Assembly: GCA_032173965.1 (NCBI GenBank)
Contig: CM063283.1
Coordinates: 37,880,243 to 37,944,242 of the forward strand
DNA length: 64,000 nucleotides
Direction of reading: 5' to 3'
Source of the DNA: Sitta carolinensis
Taxonomy: Eukaryota; Chordata; Aves; Passeriformes; Sittidae
Under the pieces are notes generated by a model. It had not been told where the DNA came from, did no database searches, and was given only the letters and a program-made list of their open reading frames with translations. The position numbers and the translations under genes were made by a program. Positions 13,164-25,375 of this stretch are shown piece by piece; the stretch's first letter is position 1; each line of letters starts with the position of its first letter.

Positions 13164-13187
13164 AAAAAAAAAAAAAAAAAAAAAAAA
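13164..13187 (+). repeat. A24 homopolymer
   Basis: Twenty-four uninterrupted A residues follow a purine-rich ggaaggaa-type lead-in. No recognisable retrocopy lies upstream. Confidence 0.9.
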
Positions 13188-14831
13188 GAATAGCATATAT
13201 TCAATTCAATAAAGTGCTCTTTGCATCCAGTAACAGTGGGTTAAAAGTAACTTTGAGAAGACTGTGAAGCCAGTGCAGGCAGAAGAGTAGCTTTGAAGCT
13301 GTTTTTGCAAGAGAAGATAGAAAAAGTCCTTTGAACAACTTGTGATGAACTGCTTGTGTCAAACCAGCAGCTGAGTTCTTTGGTGGTCTGTGTAATTCAC
13401 TGAGAGTGTAAGAAAAATAAAGTCAGATGTGACTACCATTATATTGTCTTTCTGAAATTCTTTCTAGCTTGTGTATGTGCTTCTTAACCTACTTTTAGTG
13501 TGGCATCCTACAGATCTATCCCTTTTTTTAACAGAGCATTCTACCTCGGGTGTATTGATAAAGGGAGCTCAGTTGACAGGAAACCTCTTATGCAAGATTA
13601 AAGGCAGGATTTGCTTTGTTTTTCGCAGCCTCATGAAAAACTGACATCTGTGGGACAGAAGGGCACACGGTCCCAACTCCAAGGCTGTCATCACAGTCCA
13701 TCTAATATGGTAGAGCGCTTGAAGGTTTCACGAACCTGTTCAAAGGTTTAGAACTATTTTCTGACTGGAATATTATGCCTTTCCAGAACATTACATAATT
13801 TTGTTTATATGGTAATTGCAAGGTAAAATGGGTGTTACCTTAGGCACAAGGAGATGATATGCTAAATTAATTTTCTGTAGGTGCTCCTCGTGCAGAGATA
13901 TCACATTTTCCTGGTACTACCTTGTCATTACTGTGGTCATTGTATTACATTATATGACATTGTGTTTTATAATTTTTGTGTAAAAAAACAGCTTTTGTTA
14001 AAGTAATGTGTAAGATTATTAAACATGATTAAGATTATTACTAGCAGGGAAAAAAATCTTATAAACCCTTTATGAAGACTCATTTGGCTTTCATTAGAAA
14101 AAGAAGAATTAATCTGATGATAAAACGAACGTGAATTATCTCTTTACACGTCTCTTTTCATGCTAGAAGAAAATGATTAAACATTACTAACTTTATTCAA
14201 GCAACCTAATACAGAGATTGGAAGAATTATTTTGTTCCTCCCTACAGTGGCAAAGGGCAGAACTTTCAGCTTTCTTATTTATGTTAACTAAAATATTATC
14301 TGTTGCATACAGGATACTGCTGCAAGTGGGTTCCATGTTACAGAGATGTCATGGTTTGTCAGACTGGGGGAGCCACAGCACAAGCTGTTTCAAGCAGTTA
14401 AATCCAGGGTCAAAAGTTTAAACAAGCAAAGGTGTGATAATACAGTCATTCATGGTAAGGAGCCAAGAATCTTATTACACTGAAATAACAGTTCTAATGA
14501 AAAGCCCAGTTTCACTTTCAAATCAGATATGATATCTCTGGGGTTCTGAGACCCCCAGAACTCAAGATTTCCTTTTTTCTATTGCCATCTCAGAAAAAGA
14601 AGATTGGTTGCATTGGAGCTTTTAGAAACCTCAAGTTAATTTTGTGCTAGCTGGAAAGCCTTGTCACATGACTAAGGGTCCATGAAGTTTCAGAAGCCAT
14701 AGTTTTCTGGTATTTTTCAGTATCTGCAATTGTTCTTGTATGAAAGAAACTACAGAGCTATATATGTATTTAATAATAAAAAGTTATTCTTTATAAACCC
14801 CTATGTTTTTTACTATCCTGAGATCATCAGC
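13188..14831. other. Sequence with no recognised gene and a GC-richer patch at 13540-13760
   Basis: Mostly AT-rich. The patch 13540-13760 is visibly richer in G and C but broken by stops in every frame, so it is not an obvious exon. It could be conserved non-coding DNA or an old, unrecognised repeat. Near 14345 there is a tgtcatggttt motif like the start of the LTR-like block at 38867, but nothing after it matches. Confidence 0.4.
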
Positions 14832-15296
14832 TGGATTTGTGGATTTTACCTGGACATTAGTAAAAATCTTAACACCATTTTTCATGGCATTTCCCAAAGA
14901 AACTGGCCACTGATACCTTGGTCAGGTGCTCATTGCTGGGCAAAAAACTGGATGGACAGCTAGGCTGAGAGAGTGATGGGGAATGGAGATGCATCCAGCT
15001 GGTGATGATGTTTCCCAAGGCTCAGGACTGAGACCAGCCCTGTTTAATGACTTTACCAATGATCTGCATAAAGGGATAGAATGCACACTCAGTTATTTCA
15101 CAGATGACATGAAGCTGGGCAAGAATGTCTATCTACTTTAGGAAAGGAAGGCTCCACAGAGGGATATGGACAGGCTGAATCTATAGGATGAGATCAGTTG
15201 CAATATTTAGTGGTGGACTTGGCAGTGTCAGGTCAATGATTGGAGTCAATGATCTTACAATTGTTTTCCAACGTAGGTAATTCTATGATTCTGTGA
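14832..15296 (+). mobile_element. CR1 LINE fragment, internally deleted
   Basis: RT remnants are clear. YLDISKNLNTIFH (about 14849-14887) corresponds to palm motif A. GSGLRPALFNDFTNDL leads to SYFTDDMKLG at about 15085-15121, the motif C region, where the usual FADD is FTDD and both catalytic Asp residues remain. After about 15180 the sequence jumps to the CR1 tail. It ends in a 'ttttccaacgtaggtaattc' block with ctatgattctgtga at 15283-15296. Most of the 3' UTR and the RT C-terminus are missing. Scattered stops and frame shifts show it is inactive. Confidence 0.88.
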
Positions 15297-17769
15297 TTTA
15301 CCATCCATTGCTTACCTCATTCATCAAGTAGAGAGAGTCCCTACTTTGTCTAAGGAACACTTAGCAACATTTAGATTAAAAATTATGTAGATTTTCGCCA
15401 TTTCAACACTAGCTTAGAAGTTGTGTGTATTAGAAGCCCTACTTTCCAGAGATACTGCCTTATGTCAGAATGACCTTAAGCATAACAAAGAAAACTTCAA
15501 CTCGGCATAATGGGCATAATTCTAAAAATGTTGGGGTGATAGTTGGATGTCAAAAGAAATGTTCACTGCTGCCCCAGCAAAGCCAATGTGATGGCCTAAT
15601 CAGAACAGTGTGGATGATATCACCATCTTTGAGCAGACAAAGAGAGTTCAGCACGTATTTTACAAAACACAGCATTTCCAAAGCCTTTTCAGGTTTTGTT
15701 TTCCACACTAAAATGTTATCTGAATGTATATTGCTGGATCCAAAGCAATCTGAATACACATTCTCATTGTGTTTTGATTTTTGCAAAGAAAACCCTTTAA
15801 CCAATTTATTTTGACCTGACAAATCCAACTGATGAGTTCAGGACATGAAAAAGAATGAGAAACAGCCCCATAGTGAAGGGTGTGCTAGGTCCTAAGGACA
15901 CATTTATTATTGTTCCAGAAAATAATCAGAGAAACTTCTTGACGAATGGCCAAAATCTGAGAATTCAGGAGAATTTCAATTTCAACATCTGTTGGGTAAG
16001 CAGTATCAGGGAGTTTTTCCTGTCTTTGAAAATTGATTTTGGCCTAAAAGCATAACAGATTCCACTGCATCATTCTCAGCATCAGGTGTTTGTATTAGTT
16101 TAAACCATTATTGCAATGGTGTAATGCACAAATTGACCTAATGTATGTCCTCTGGGAAAAAAGTAAATTCCTCTTTTATTGCTTTTTACAGTTAATTGAG
16201 CATGATCATTTATTCCAAAATATGAGAAGAAATTTAGAGTGCCCTTGCACTGCAGCAGAAATTTGGTAGAATGGGAACTCATTTCATGTCCTTCCCTGTC
16301 AAGATATTTGTGCATCAGATCTGGAAACCTAAATGCTGCATGACTGGGTAAAAAAATTCCAAAATTTGTGAAGGAGTAGAAGTCAGACCATCAGCAAAAC
16401 TCACAATGGACTTAACGTGAGAAAGAGGCTCTACAGTACAAGGATTGTTAACTATAATGAGAAAAAGATTTTAATGAGATGGAGTAAGATCCTGCAACAG
16501 AGAATCCCAAAAAAGATATTTTCAGGACTAGTAGGCAGACTTTTACATAAGCCTACACCTTCTTTGATCCACCTGCTAAGGCTAGTTAGAGGACAGTTAT
16601 ACTCAGATTTAGCTGCATCTATTACAGTGTAACAGCAGTTACACTGATTTTAAAGCTTTTGTTCATGTTCTTTACACTCTACATCAGCAAAAATGGTGAG
16701 TGGATTTTTTGAAGTCTTTACTTTCCCAATGAAAGCCTCCTGAAAAATTTAATTATATTGCCTTTACCTTCAGGGAAAGAAGCAATAGTAGGAGATACAA
16801 AAACAAAAACATTTATTTTGTCTTATATCATTGTTCACCTCAAGGCTACAAGAGCAAAGAGGGAACTAATAAAGCAAGAATGTTAGGATGAAGTCAGAGG
16901 AAGAGATAGCTATTTATGCTGCCTCTGACCTTTTAAATATGGTCTTAGAACCTGGCCCTAAATTAATCCCCATAGAAATTATATGTGAAATTTATATGCA
17001 GAGTTTTTGAGGATTCTACTTAGTTTACAATTAGTTTTGTCTCTGGTGAGTTCACTATTTGTTAATTTATGTCATGTTTTGTTGTATCCATGTCTTGTTA
17101 CTGGCTCAGACCTTATTACTCCTTCTTTTGAGTTTTAATCTTTATTTAATTTTTTTTTTTAAAATTCCAACTGTTTACAGTAAAGAACTGGTTCCTACTT
17201 TCAGTCCTCTGTTTGCTAACCTGCAGGCTGTTTACTTGTTTACTGCCCATTTTTCATCATGAGCCTTGCACAAGCTTCTACTGAAGTGCTGTAAAACACA
17301 AAATAAAACACAGTTCAGAATAGATGCATCATTAGCATAAACTTGCTAGGAGACAAATACACACAAGATATTAGCACGTCTGTTATGGTTCACAGTGCTT
17401 TGGCAATGCTTTTATTTGACCAGTTCCTATGTATCTTTGAATAATTTTTCTGTTTACTTGCTGTCTTGTTAAGGTGTGACTAACCAGGATGAATTAATGT
17501 TCTGCAGTGCTGAAAGTAGCCCATTGTTTTCCTTGTCTGCTCCCAGCTGCCTACCCGTTACAAATACAGTTTCTCAGTACTTTACCTCAGACACACAATA
17601 TGCAAAGGCACAGTATCAAAAAAATAAAGCAGAATTTTATAGAGGAGCTTCTTACAAAACTGCAGCTACACATGTCATTATTGTGCTGGATGTTAGACCT
17701 TGATTTCATCTTCAGGGAATCTTTCCTGCTTGACTTCCATTTTAATGAAAATAGTGGATATCACTGTAG
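15297..17769. other. AT-rich sequence, one segment open on both strands
   Basis: No repeat family recognised. At 15470-15828 a 114-codon frame (+) and a 92-codon frame (-) overlap. Neither resembles a family I know, and no splice or promoter context singles one out. The remainder is ordinary AT-rich DNA. Confidence 0.4.
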
Positions 17770-18420
17770 CAAGTCCTGTTTAATACATTTATCAATGAAC
17801 TAGAAGACACAATCAGGTGCACCCTCTGTCAATTTGCAGATGACAGAGAGTTGGGCAGGAATGTTGATCTGCTGTAGGGTAGGAAAGACACTGCAGAGGG
17901 ATCTGGACAGGTTGGATAAATTGGCTGAGGCCAACTGTATGACATTCAATGAGGCAGAGTGCTGGGTCCTGAAATTCAGTCACAACAACCCTCTGCAGCA
18001 CCTGGGGAAGAGTGGCTGGAAAGCTGCCCAGCAGAAAATGGTCTGGGGGGGGGGAGGGGGTGCTGGTGGAGGACGGCTGAAGGTGAGCCAGCATGTGCCT
18101 TGGTGGACAAGAAGGCCAATGGCATCCTGGCCTGCATCAGCATCAGTATGGCCAGCAGGACTTAGCAGAGCACATTTCAGGTATTGATGTTTCACCTCAA
18201 GTCATGTGTTCAGTTCTGGGCCCCTCAACAAAAGATGAATATTGAGATGCTGGAGTCTAGAAAAGAGTAACACAGGTGATGAAGGGTGTGGAGCACAAGC
18301 CTTAAGAGCAGCTGAGGGAGATGGTGCTGTTTAGCCTGGAGTAAAAGAGGCTCAGGGAGAAATAGCCTCAAATTGTGCCAGGGGAGATTTAGATTGGATA
18401 TCAGGGAAAATCATCTTCCA
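17770..18420 (+). mobile_element. CR1 LINE fragment, RT motif C through 3' UTR
   Basis: Starts in the RT at VLFNTFINEL, reaches QFADDRELG at about 17833-17859 with the catalytic FADD box intact, and continues through the RT C-terminal region ('aagaaggccaatggcatcctgg' at about 18109) into the 3' UTR ('ttgtgccaggggagatttag' near 18374). It stops near 18420, before the usual 3' terminus, so both ends are truncated. A G-rich run at 18045-18060 interrupts the coding region. Overlapping open frames here (up to 117 codons) are remnants or shadows of the CR1 frame. Confidence 0.88.
18045..18066 (+). repeat. G-rich run inside the CR1 copy
   Basis: Ten consecutive G, then A and five G, within the CR1 RT C-terminal region. 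The ancestral CR1 sequence here has no such run, so it is a later slippage expansion. It could fold as a G-quadruplex or be a base-calling weak spot. Confidence 0.8.
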
Positions 18421-20935
18421 GCAAGAGTACACCTTCTTTGCTCCAGCACTTCCTCTTGGTTTCTGTGACCTGTGATTCCCAAAGACTATTCTCATGAATA
18501 AAGATTGAGGGAAAGAAAGCATTCAGGAATTTCACCTTTTGCATGGAGAAAATACACTTGTTAGGAACCCAGTCTTGATGTCAATGGCAAAATATAAAAA
18601 TAAATCAGAAGAAACAGAAACTGGGTTTTAAAGTACAATATTTCTAGTAGATTAGAAATTCACTGCCAGCAATGTGAAAAAAAACCAAAATCCCCCAAAC
18701 CTGTATCTACAGAATATCCATGCATAAATTACATAAACCTATGGAAAAGGAGAATTTAGGGCTCAGAATGCCCCTAACACTGTCTGGTTTATTTGCTGAG
18801 ACAAATGACTAAAACCCAGAGGGACTGAGATATGAGCAATATATATGCATACTTAGAGTCACAGTCTTTACTGAGGCATTGAAAAATATTATTTTCTTAA
18901 CATATTCACAAAAATCTTCTTAATAAAAGCTTCAGACCTTTCCAAGAGATCTGTGCTATTAGGAAACCAAACATGCTTTCGCATGCTCCAAAATTCTCTG
19001 TAACACATATGATTCAATATTAGTGTGTTTCCTAGATAAATTAGAAAAAAAATTCTTCTAGTGGATTTCATAGACCTAAGCCATTTTTATTTCATCTATA
19101 TACTTTTTGAGTACTTGTTTCAGCACTGCTTTTAATTTATATTTTTAATATTTAGATAGTGCAGAAGTAAATGTCATCAAATATTTGCATGCACACAAAA
19201 ACATACTCGCAGACAAAAACACACTCGCACACAAAAACACACACACAAGACCTTCCAGCTGAACTGGAAATGGTACTATTATCTGAATCTCTTAAAAAAA
19301 TCTCTTAGCTGTATTTCCTTCTGGATGTTATCTTTTTGTGGCTGTGTTTTATAAGTTACACTGCTACAAGCAGTGTAGGTTATACATGTGGATTTGACAC
19401 ACAGGATCTTGAAGATATTGAAGATCTTGAAGATGGGGCTGACACCTGAGCTGACAATAAAAGTGGACTTGATGAACACAAGTGATAGTGAAAAATACTT
19501 GTATTGATTAATTTCAATGAGGACAGAAGCAATAAGAGATTCTTTAAAGCTTTCAAGCTCAGCTTCAAATAGGACATGTGCAAGCAGACACAATTCTCCT
19601 CTGGCTCTGTCCTCACCATGAGTAAGGTACTAAGTTTACTAATCAGTTTATCTAAGAACTGTGATATTGTACTGCTGAATCTGCATTATTTAGGGGCAAA
19701 AAGAAACTATTAGTAACCATTTAGAAAAAATTCTTTCTTTTTAAACTATCATTCATATGAGCAGATTTTTAGATATATTGTAAACTACTAGGGAAAAACC
19801 CACAAAAGTTCACATGCACTTTTCAACTACTATGGAATGAATCAGAAATGTGTAGCATTTAATCTGAAGCATAAAAGGATAAGAGAATGGAAATAATTCC
19901 TTGAAAACCTAAGTACCTTGGATATCTCACAGCAACATAAAGAAAAACAGCAGACACCTAATTGCCATCTTCACCTATACAGTTAAATGAGGTCTGCTAT
20001 AAAATTGCATGTAATCATTATGAATGTCGCTATAAACAGAACCACACATGGCACCCTGCAATTTAATTCTGTTCCCTACTACTGCTGGGTTCCACTTTTA
20101 TATTTATAGTATGCATAATGAATGAATACATTTTAGAATTGATCCAAATAGGAAAAAGTCCCTTTCCTGTTTGACATATTCAGAATCAACTACTTGTTTT
20201 TCTTAAATCCAAGTTAGAATATATTTGGGTTGTGGCTGAGCTGAGGAAGAATTGAGTTTGAATTGTATAGCAAAAAAGCTGTGTGAAGGAAAACTTTTCA
20301 TTAAATGAAAGAATATATCTTATAAACATAATCAAAAAGTCAAATAAATAGTAAACAAATTTACACCAGTAGCAAATGCAAAATAATTAAAAAGTGAATA
20401 TATATTTTTTCCAGATGTACAGGTATTTGTCTGTCAACCACTTTTAAAATATGCCTTCTAGTTTACTTTAACAATAACTTTTAAAGTATTTGCCATTTAA
20501 ATATAAGATAAATAATTTAATAGATAACATAATATGTGTTGAAAAATAATTTTCCAGGTGTTTGTGATTTTGGTCAGCTTATGGAAGTCAACCTTAATTA
20601 ATTTTGCTTGAACACTTGAGTCCTGAAGCATCTATTGGGGATTTATTTTCTGTCTTGTACTATTGTGATGGGTGAATTCATCTTCTGCATTCAGATATCT
20701 GCTCTTCTTTAGTGAAAAAAAAAAAAATCTAATAACCTAGCAATTCTATGCAGCTCAATAAGAATTTCAAATACAAACTCAGTGATTCATTTTTCACTAA
20801 TTATGTAAAATAAAATTTTAAAGAAAATAGAGGTAGATTGTAACATGAACCTTATGAATAACTAAGTGAAAAGACTTCCCTATTTTTATAGTTATATTTT
20901 TATATAACAATGTTGTTATGCCTAGGATGCATAAA
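18421..20935. other. AT-rich sequence with no recognised gene
   Basis: Contains the 18-bp tandem repeat at 19193-19252. The rest is AT-rich. A 104-codon (-) frame at 19279-19593 partly overlaps a 79-codon frame on the same strand and is probably chance. No repeat family recognised. Confidence 0.45.
19193..19252 (+). repeat. Short tandem repeat, about 18-bp unit, CA-rich
   Basis: Three near-copies of the unit acaaaaacacactcgcac (first copy with two substitutions, last copy shortened to a CA run). It looks like a small minisatellite grown from a CA repeat. Confidence 0.8.
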
Positions 20936-21526
20936 AAGGAGTGTGACCAGCAATTCAAAGGAGGTAAGCCGGTCCCTACTCTGCTCCTTTGAGACTCCAC
21001 CTTGAGAATCATACACAGCCCGTGAGTACTCAGTACAGGAAAGGCCTCTTGGGTCTTTTGGAGTGTGTCAAGAGGAGGACCACAAGAATGATCAGAGGAT
21101 TGGAACACCTCTCCTTTGAGGAGAGGCTGAGACAGCTGGGGCTGTTCAGCCTGGAGAAGAGAAGGTTTCAGGGAGACTTCATTGCAGCCTTTCAATATTT
21201 AAAGAGTGCCTGTAAGAAAGACAGGGACAGACCTTTTTCAGTAGGGCCTGTAGTGATAGGCCAAGGGGTAATGGTTTTAAACTAAAAGAAAATAGATTCG
21301 GATTAGATGTAAGGAAAAAAAAAATTAAATGAGAGATGTAAAACTCTGAAACAGTTTTCCCAGAGAGGGGATAAATGTCCCATCCCTGGAAACATTCAGG
21401 GTAGACAGGGCTCTTGAGCAACGTGGTCTAGTAGAAGATGTCCTATTCACTGCAGAGGCATAGGACTAGATTATTTTTAACGGTCCCTTACAACCCAAAC
21501 TAGTCTTTCATTGTATTATGCTATTG
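20936..21526 (+). mobile_element. CR1 LINE 3' fragment
   Basis: Starts at the block gtgtgaccagcaattcaaag (about 20940), in the RT C-terminal region. It continues through the well-preserved 'gaggagaggctgagacagct' (about 21118-21137) and 'ttcagcctggagaagagaa' (about 21147) and ends with the CR1 tail (actagattatttttaacggt and cattgtattatg near 21520). An A-run lies at about 21315. Frames on both strands here (98 codons +, 125 codons -) belong to the element and are not host genes. Confidence 0.88.
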
Positions 21527-22267
21527 CTACTACTTACTGAAAATAATAGGTTTAGAATTAATGTGTTTCCTTCATTGAAATTAGTTGTCAAAATATTTGC
21601 TAGCAGGAAAACCATGAAGAAGCAAACATTTTTCAAATATGCAAGAATCTTTTTCTGCATATTAAAAAGGGCAGAGTGCATGCCAAACTGAGAGAAGAGA
21701 TTGTTTTGCTTTGCAGTCTGTCAACGATCAGACCCAAGGTCTTTGAATGGGTCTTTGAATGCATAGAGTGTGCACAGAAGAACAAACCACCACCAGACAC
21801 ATCAGATCTACCTCTGTGTGTTGTGTTACCGTCTCTATATATGCTGCAACTCTGAAAGCTGAGATCTGTCCTTTCAAAAGTCTGAATGTGGAAGATATGC
21901 TCATGTCATTGTCAATCCATATAGAAACACATCACATAGAGACTGAAGTGCCCATGTTGCCATGGATCCTGGGGTCCCCTTGGAAAAGCATATGTTTTTC
22001 TTTGTTGTTGGAAACTACTAAGTATTCTTCTGTTCAGACTCTATAACATCCTTTTCCATGCCTTACCTACTGCTCTGATATAGCTGCCATTATAACAGAG
22101 CTAGTACTTTGTATTCACAACATTATTATTCAATAACCTTTCTTTTCTGTTGACTGATTGCCCGCTGTCCTTGTGTTTGACCTTTAAAGTGAAGTAATTC
22201 TATCTATTAGACCTTTCTTTTATTTCAATATTTGTAAAACATCATCCAGTCTTGCAAAATGATCCAC
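21527..22267. other. Sequence with no recognised gene
   Basis: AT-rich, with a 12-base duplication (gggtctttgaat-like) near 21742-21765. A 95-codon (+) frame at 21759-22046 has no recognisable homology. Confidence 0.45.
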
Positions 22268-22481
22268 ATAATCATAGAAAAGTTTGGGTTGGAAGGGACA
22301 CCTCTAAGGTCATCTAGTTCCAACCCTTCTTCCATGGCCAGGAAACTTCACTAGACCAGGTCACTCAAAGCCCGATCCAATGTGGCCTGGAACACTTCTA
22401 ATAATGGGGCATCCATGATTTCTCTGGGCAACCTATTACAGTGTCTCACAACTTTCACTGAAGAAATTTCATTCTAACAGA
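22268..22481 (-). mobile_element. CR1 LINE 3'-end fragment
   Basis: Reverse-complement CR1 tail. It opens with aatcatagaaaagtttgggttggaagggac-type sequence at 22269, continues with the 'catctagttccaaccc' block and the 'tctctgggcaacct' block (about 22418), and fades after 'tgaagaaatttcattctaac' near 22480. Only about 210 bp of 3' UTR are present. Confidence 0.9.
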
Positions 22482-25197
22482 ATGACCTCCACTGCTGCTG
22501 AGGGATAGTTTACTCAAATTTGAAGTTCCAAACGCTAATATTCTTTGCTGTTAATTTTCTCCATTACCTCAGATTTTTCTGTGATTTAATTGGCTCAGTT
22601 TTACTTTGGATTGATATTATTTAATTCAGTGTGATTCTTCTGAAGACTTATCATTGTTCATGACATGAAAAGAAACATGTTACATGAATGTATATTATCA
22701 TGTTTAGATGCTGTGCATCAGCCTGCTGCTTGTTAATGTTGCCTATAAGCAAGAATGAATGACATAAACTGCATTTGACAAAAATGTCTTCAGCAATTGC
22801 TAGAAGTAGTGCTATGAATATACTAAAAATAATGACACTGTCATTGTATTCAGGCTGACAGACAATGAGAGGCAAGGAATGTTAACTTAGGCTTAGATCT
22901 GTTAAAATATTGTACTCAGGACATGGTTTCCTATGTTTGGCTGCTTAGTTGTGCCAGCAGGATGAACATCTGACTATTTGCAGAAGCTAAAGCCTGTGAC
23001 CTCAAATATATTGACCTGCTCATGCTAATATTGTTTATTTGGCTACTGGATTCAAGCTGATTTATGCCAAGTTGGTTTAGAGGACTTAAAAAACACTGTG
23101 TAACAACATGCACCTATCCAGAACCATCCATACACATCTGTCCAAACTTTATCATTCACTAGTCTCCCAGATTGAAGGAAATCCCTTTTTTATGTTTTTT
23201 TCAAGTCTCTGGTTTATAGTTTTATTGTTGCATTAAAAGTATAATATATTTCATATTAAGCAGATTAATTAATATTAGGCAATATAAGCTTCTGAAGAGA
23301 TTTTACCTAACCAGAACTCATCTGGTTTGATATTTTAAATAGAATTTTTTTTCTTTAATTAAGAAAAGTTAGTACTCAATCGACTCATAAACAGCAAAAT
23401 CAAAACCACATCCATTTTTAAAAGATTTTATATTCAAAGTGCTTAAATTTTGCTTCTGCTTTCAAATATACAAACAGGAAAAAAAAAATCAGATGAAGGA
23501 CAATGGTTTATTCTCCTCAGAAGCTTCATTTGAATATAAAATTTTCTTTTCAGCAGCTTTAATAAATATTTGTAAGAAATATACATATGTTTTAGGCATT
23601 GCAATAAACCTATGTATTCTGACCACTTCACTATGATCAATCATTTCTTTACTAATTCCTTCTGAGAAGTCTGGGAAGCATAAACTTTTGATTGTGTTTT
23701 GACACATTTATCCCACAATATTCTAATATTTTGAGACAGAATAATTTCCTCACTGTATAATCTGAACTCTACTGATACTCAAATTTTTGACATTTCCTTA
23801 TACATTTTGCAAGGATCCATTGTATGCATACTAAGAATTCTATTTATGTCTAAAACAACCTCATTAGATCAAGCTACAGCTCCAGCACTTACCCATGAGA
23901 AACCTTCTTCACTATAAAAGATATGTTCATATTTTATTCTTTCTTTGATAGCTTTACCTGTTCTTTGTGGGCTCTTGCAAAACAATTTTTATTCTTAGAG
24001 GTATAATTTGTGGCTATTTAGAAAATATTTTCTTTAACTTTAAAATAGGTTCTTAATAGCCTTTCCCTCAGTTTTGGTCTCAGATTACTATTATAACACT
24101 GTTTACTAAGATTCTAAATACCTTCCAAAGAGCTGTCACTAGTCTCAAGGCTCCTTTTAATTCTCTTTTTTGCATTTCTTACATTAGAATTATGAAATTA
24201 TAATAATAATTATAATAATTATTAATTATATAGACCACAATTCTTTTAAATACTTAAATTTCCATAAGTATCTTAATTTCTTTTGCACTCTTCTCAACAA
24301 CAATGAATGTAATCTAATTTCATAAGCTGGAGTTTTTACCTATGAAACCCTTTTTTAAACATTTTATCTTTTTCCTATAGGTTCACTTCTCATTCTCTGT
24401 CTGCTTTTGTTAATTTGTAGAGCCAAATTTTGCTCTCATTTACAAATTATATATTAAACTAAATTATAATTATATTAAATCCTTAAAATGACAAAGGAAT
24501 GAGATTTTTTTTTCTTTTCCTCAATTAAAAATATGAAATTTGCTTTAAATAGACTAGGATGCTACAGAGGTTGTTTTTCTAGTTTGAAAAGTCTATTATG
24601 CACAGGTTATCTTAACATTTTTCTCCTGTACAACGTTTTTAAATTTTTCATCAGAATAGATAGCATGCATTTTTATAATAATATCTTTTTAAGACTATAC
24701 CATAATCCAAAAATATGACAAGTATAGTAATATGTATAAAAAATACATCTTAATATGAGATTTATGAGAATCAGTGAAATAGTAGAGCTTTAAGTTATTT
24801 CTTTTTCAAGTATGATCAAGAGATTGACCACTACTCATTGGTCTGTAGTTTTGGATGTGATAGAGAACAGGAAAAAGCTGATCATTAGAAGAGTGGAAGA
24901 AAACTGTGGAGAGAAAGGGCTATATTTAATGCATCATTAAAATTAGACAATGGTGGAAATCAGGACTAGAGAAAATAATTCCACTTGAAAGTTTCTCTTA
25001 AATGATGAGAAATGCTGCAATGTAGATCTTAACAAAGGATAAAATTTTTTCCTCCAATCTGTGCTGCAGTTCTTAATGGTATATTCTCCAGCTGCCCTGT
25101 ATACAGGACTCCCACTGATATTAATAAACGCTCTTTTCATAGAACTATTGCAGAATATGAATAGAAATCAAGGAGATAAAAATTTTGCTGTATAGAA
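22482..25197. other. AT-rich sequence with no recognised gene
   Basis: About 2.7 kb of strongly AT-rich DNA, with a local ATAAT-rich stretch at about 24197-24232. Overlapping short frames on both strands at 23439-23707 are chance. No repeat family recognised. Confidence 0.5.
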
Positions 25198-25375
25198 GGG
25201 ATTCCTGATGTTCAGAGGGAACCTCCTGTGTTTCAGTTTCTGCCTTTGGTCCTGTCACTACCATGGAAAAGACTCAGTCTCTATCCTCTTTACACCCCCA
25301 CGCAGATATTTATATACATTCATCTTTTCCCCCTCAGCCTTCTGTTTCCCAGAGTGAACAGTCACAGCTGTAAAA
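25198..25375 (-). mobile_element. CR1 LINE internal 3' UTR fragment
   Basis: Reverse-complement CR1 3' UTR. Identifiable blocks are 'gatgttcagagggaacctcc' (about 25207), 'tgtgtttcagtttctgcc', 'cctctttacacccccacg' and 'ccccctcagccttctg' (about 25329). Both the 3' terminus and the 5' portion are missing, so it is a doubly truncated or partly eroded copy. Confidence 0.85.

Noticed and set aside
14345..14460. tgtcatggttt start like the LTR-like block at 38867
   Set aside because: Sequence after the first dozen bases does not match and no terminal structure was found.
17813..18195. 117-codon + frame and 71-93 codon - frames
   Set aside because: These are remnants or shadows of the CR1 reverse transcriptase region.
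20818..21195. 125-codon - strand frame
   Set aside because: It is antisense to the CR1 copy at 20936-21526.
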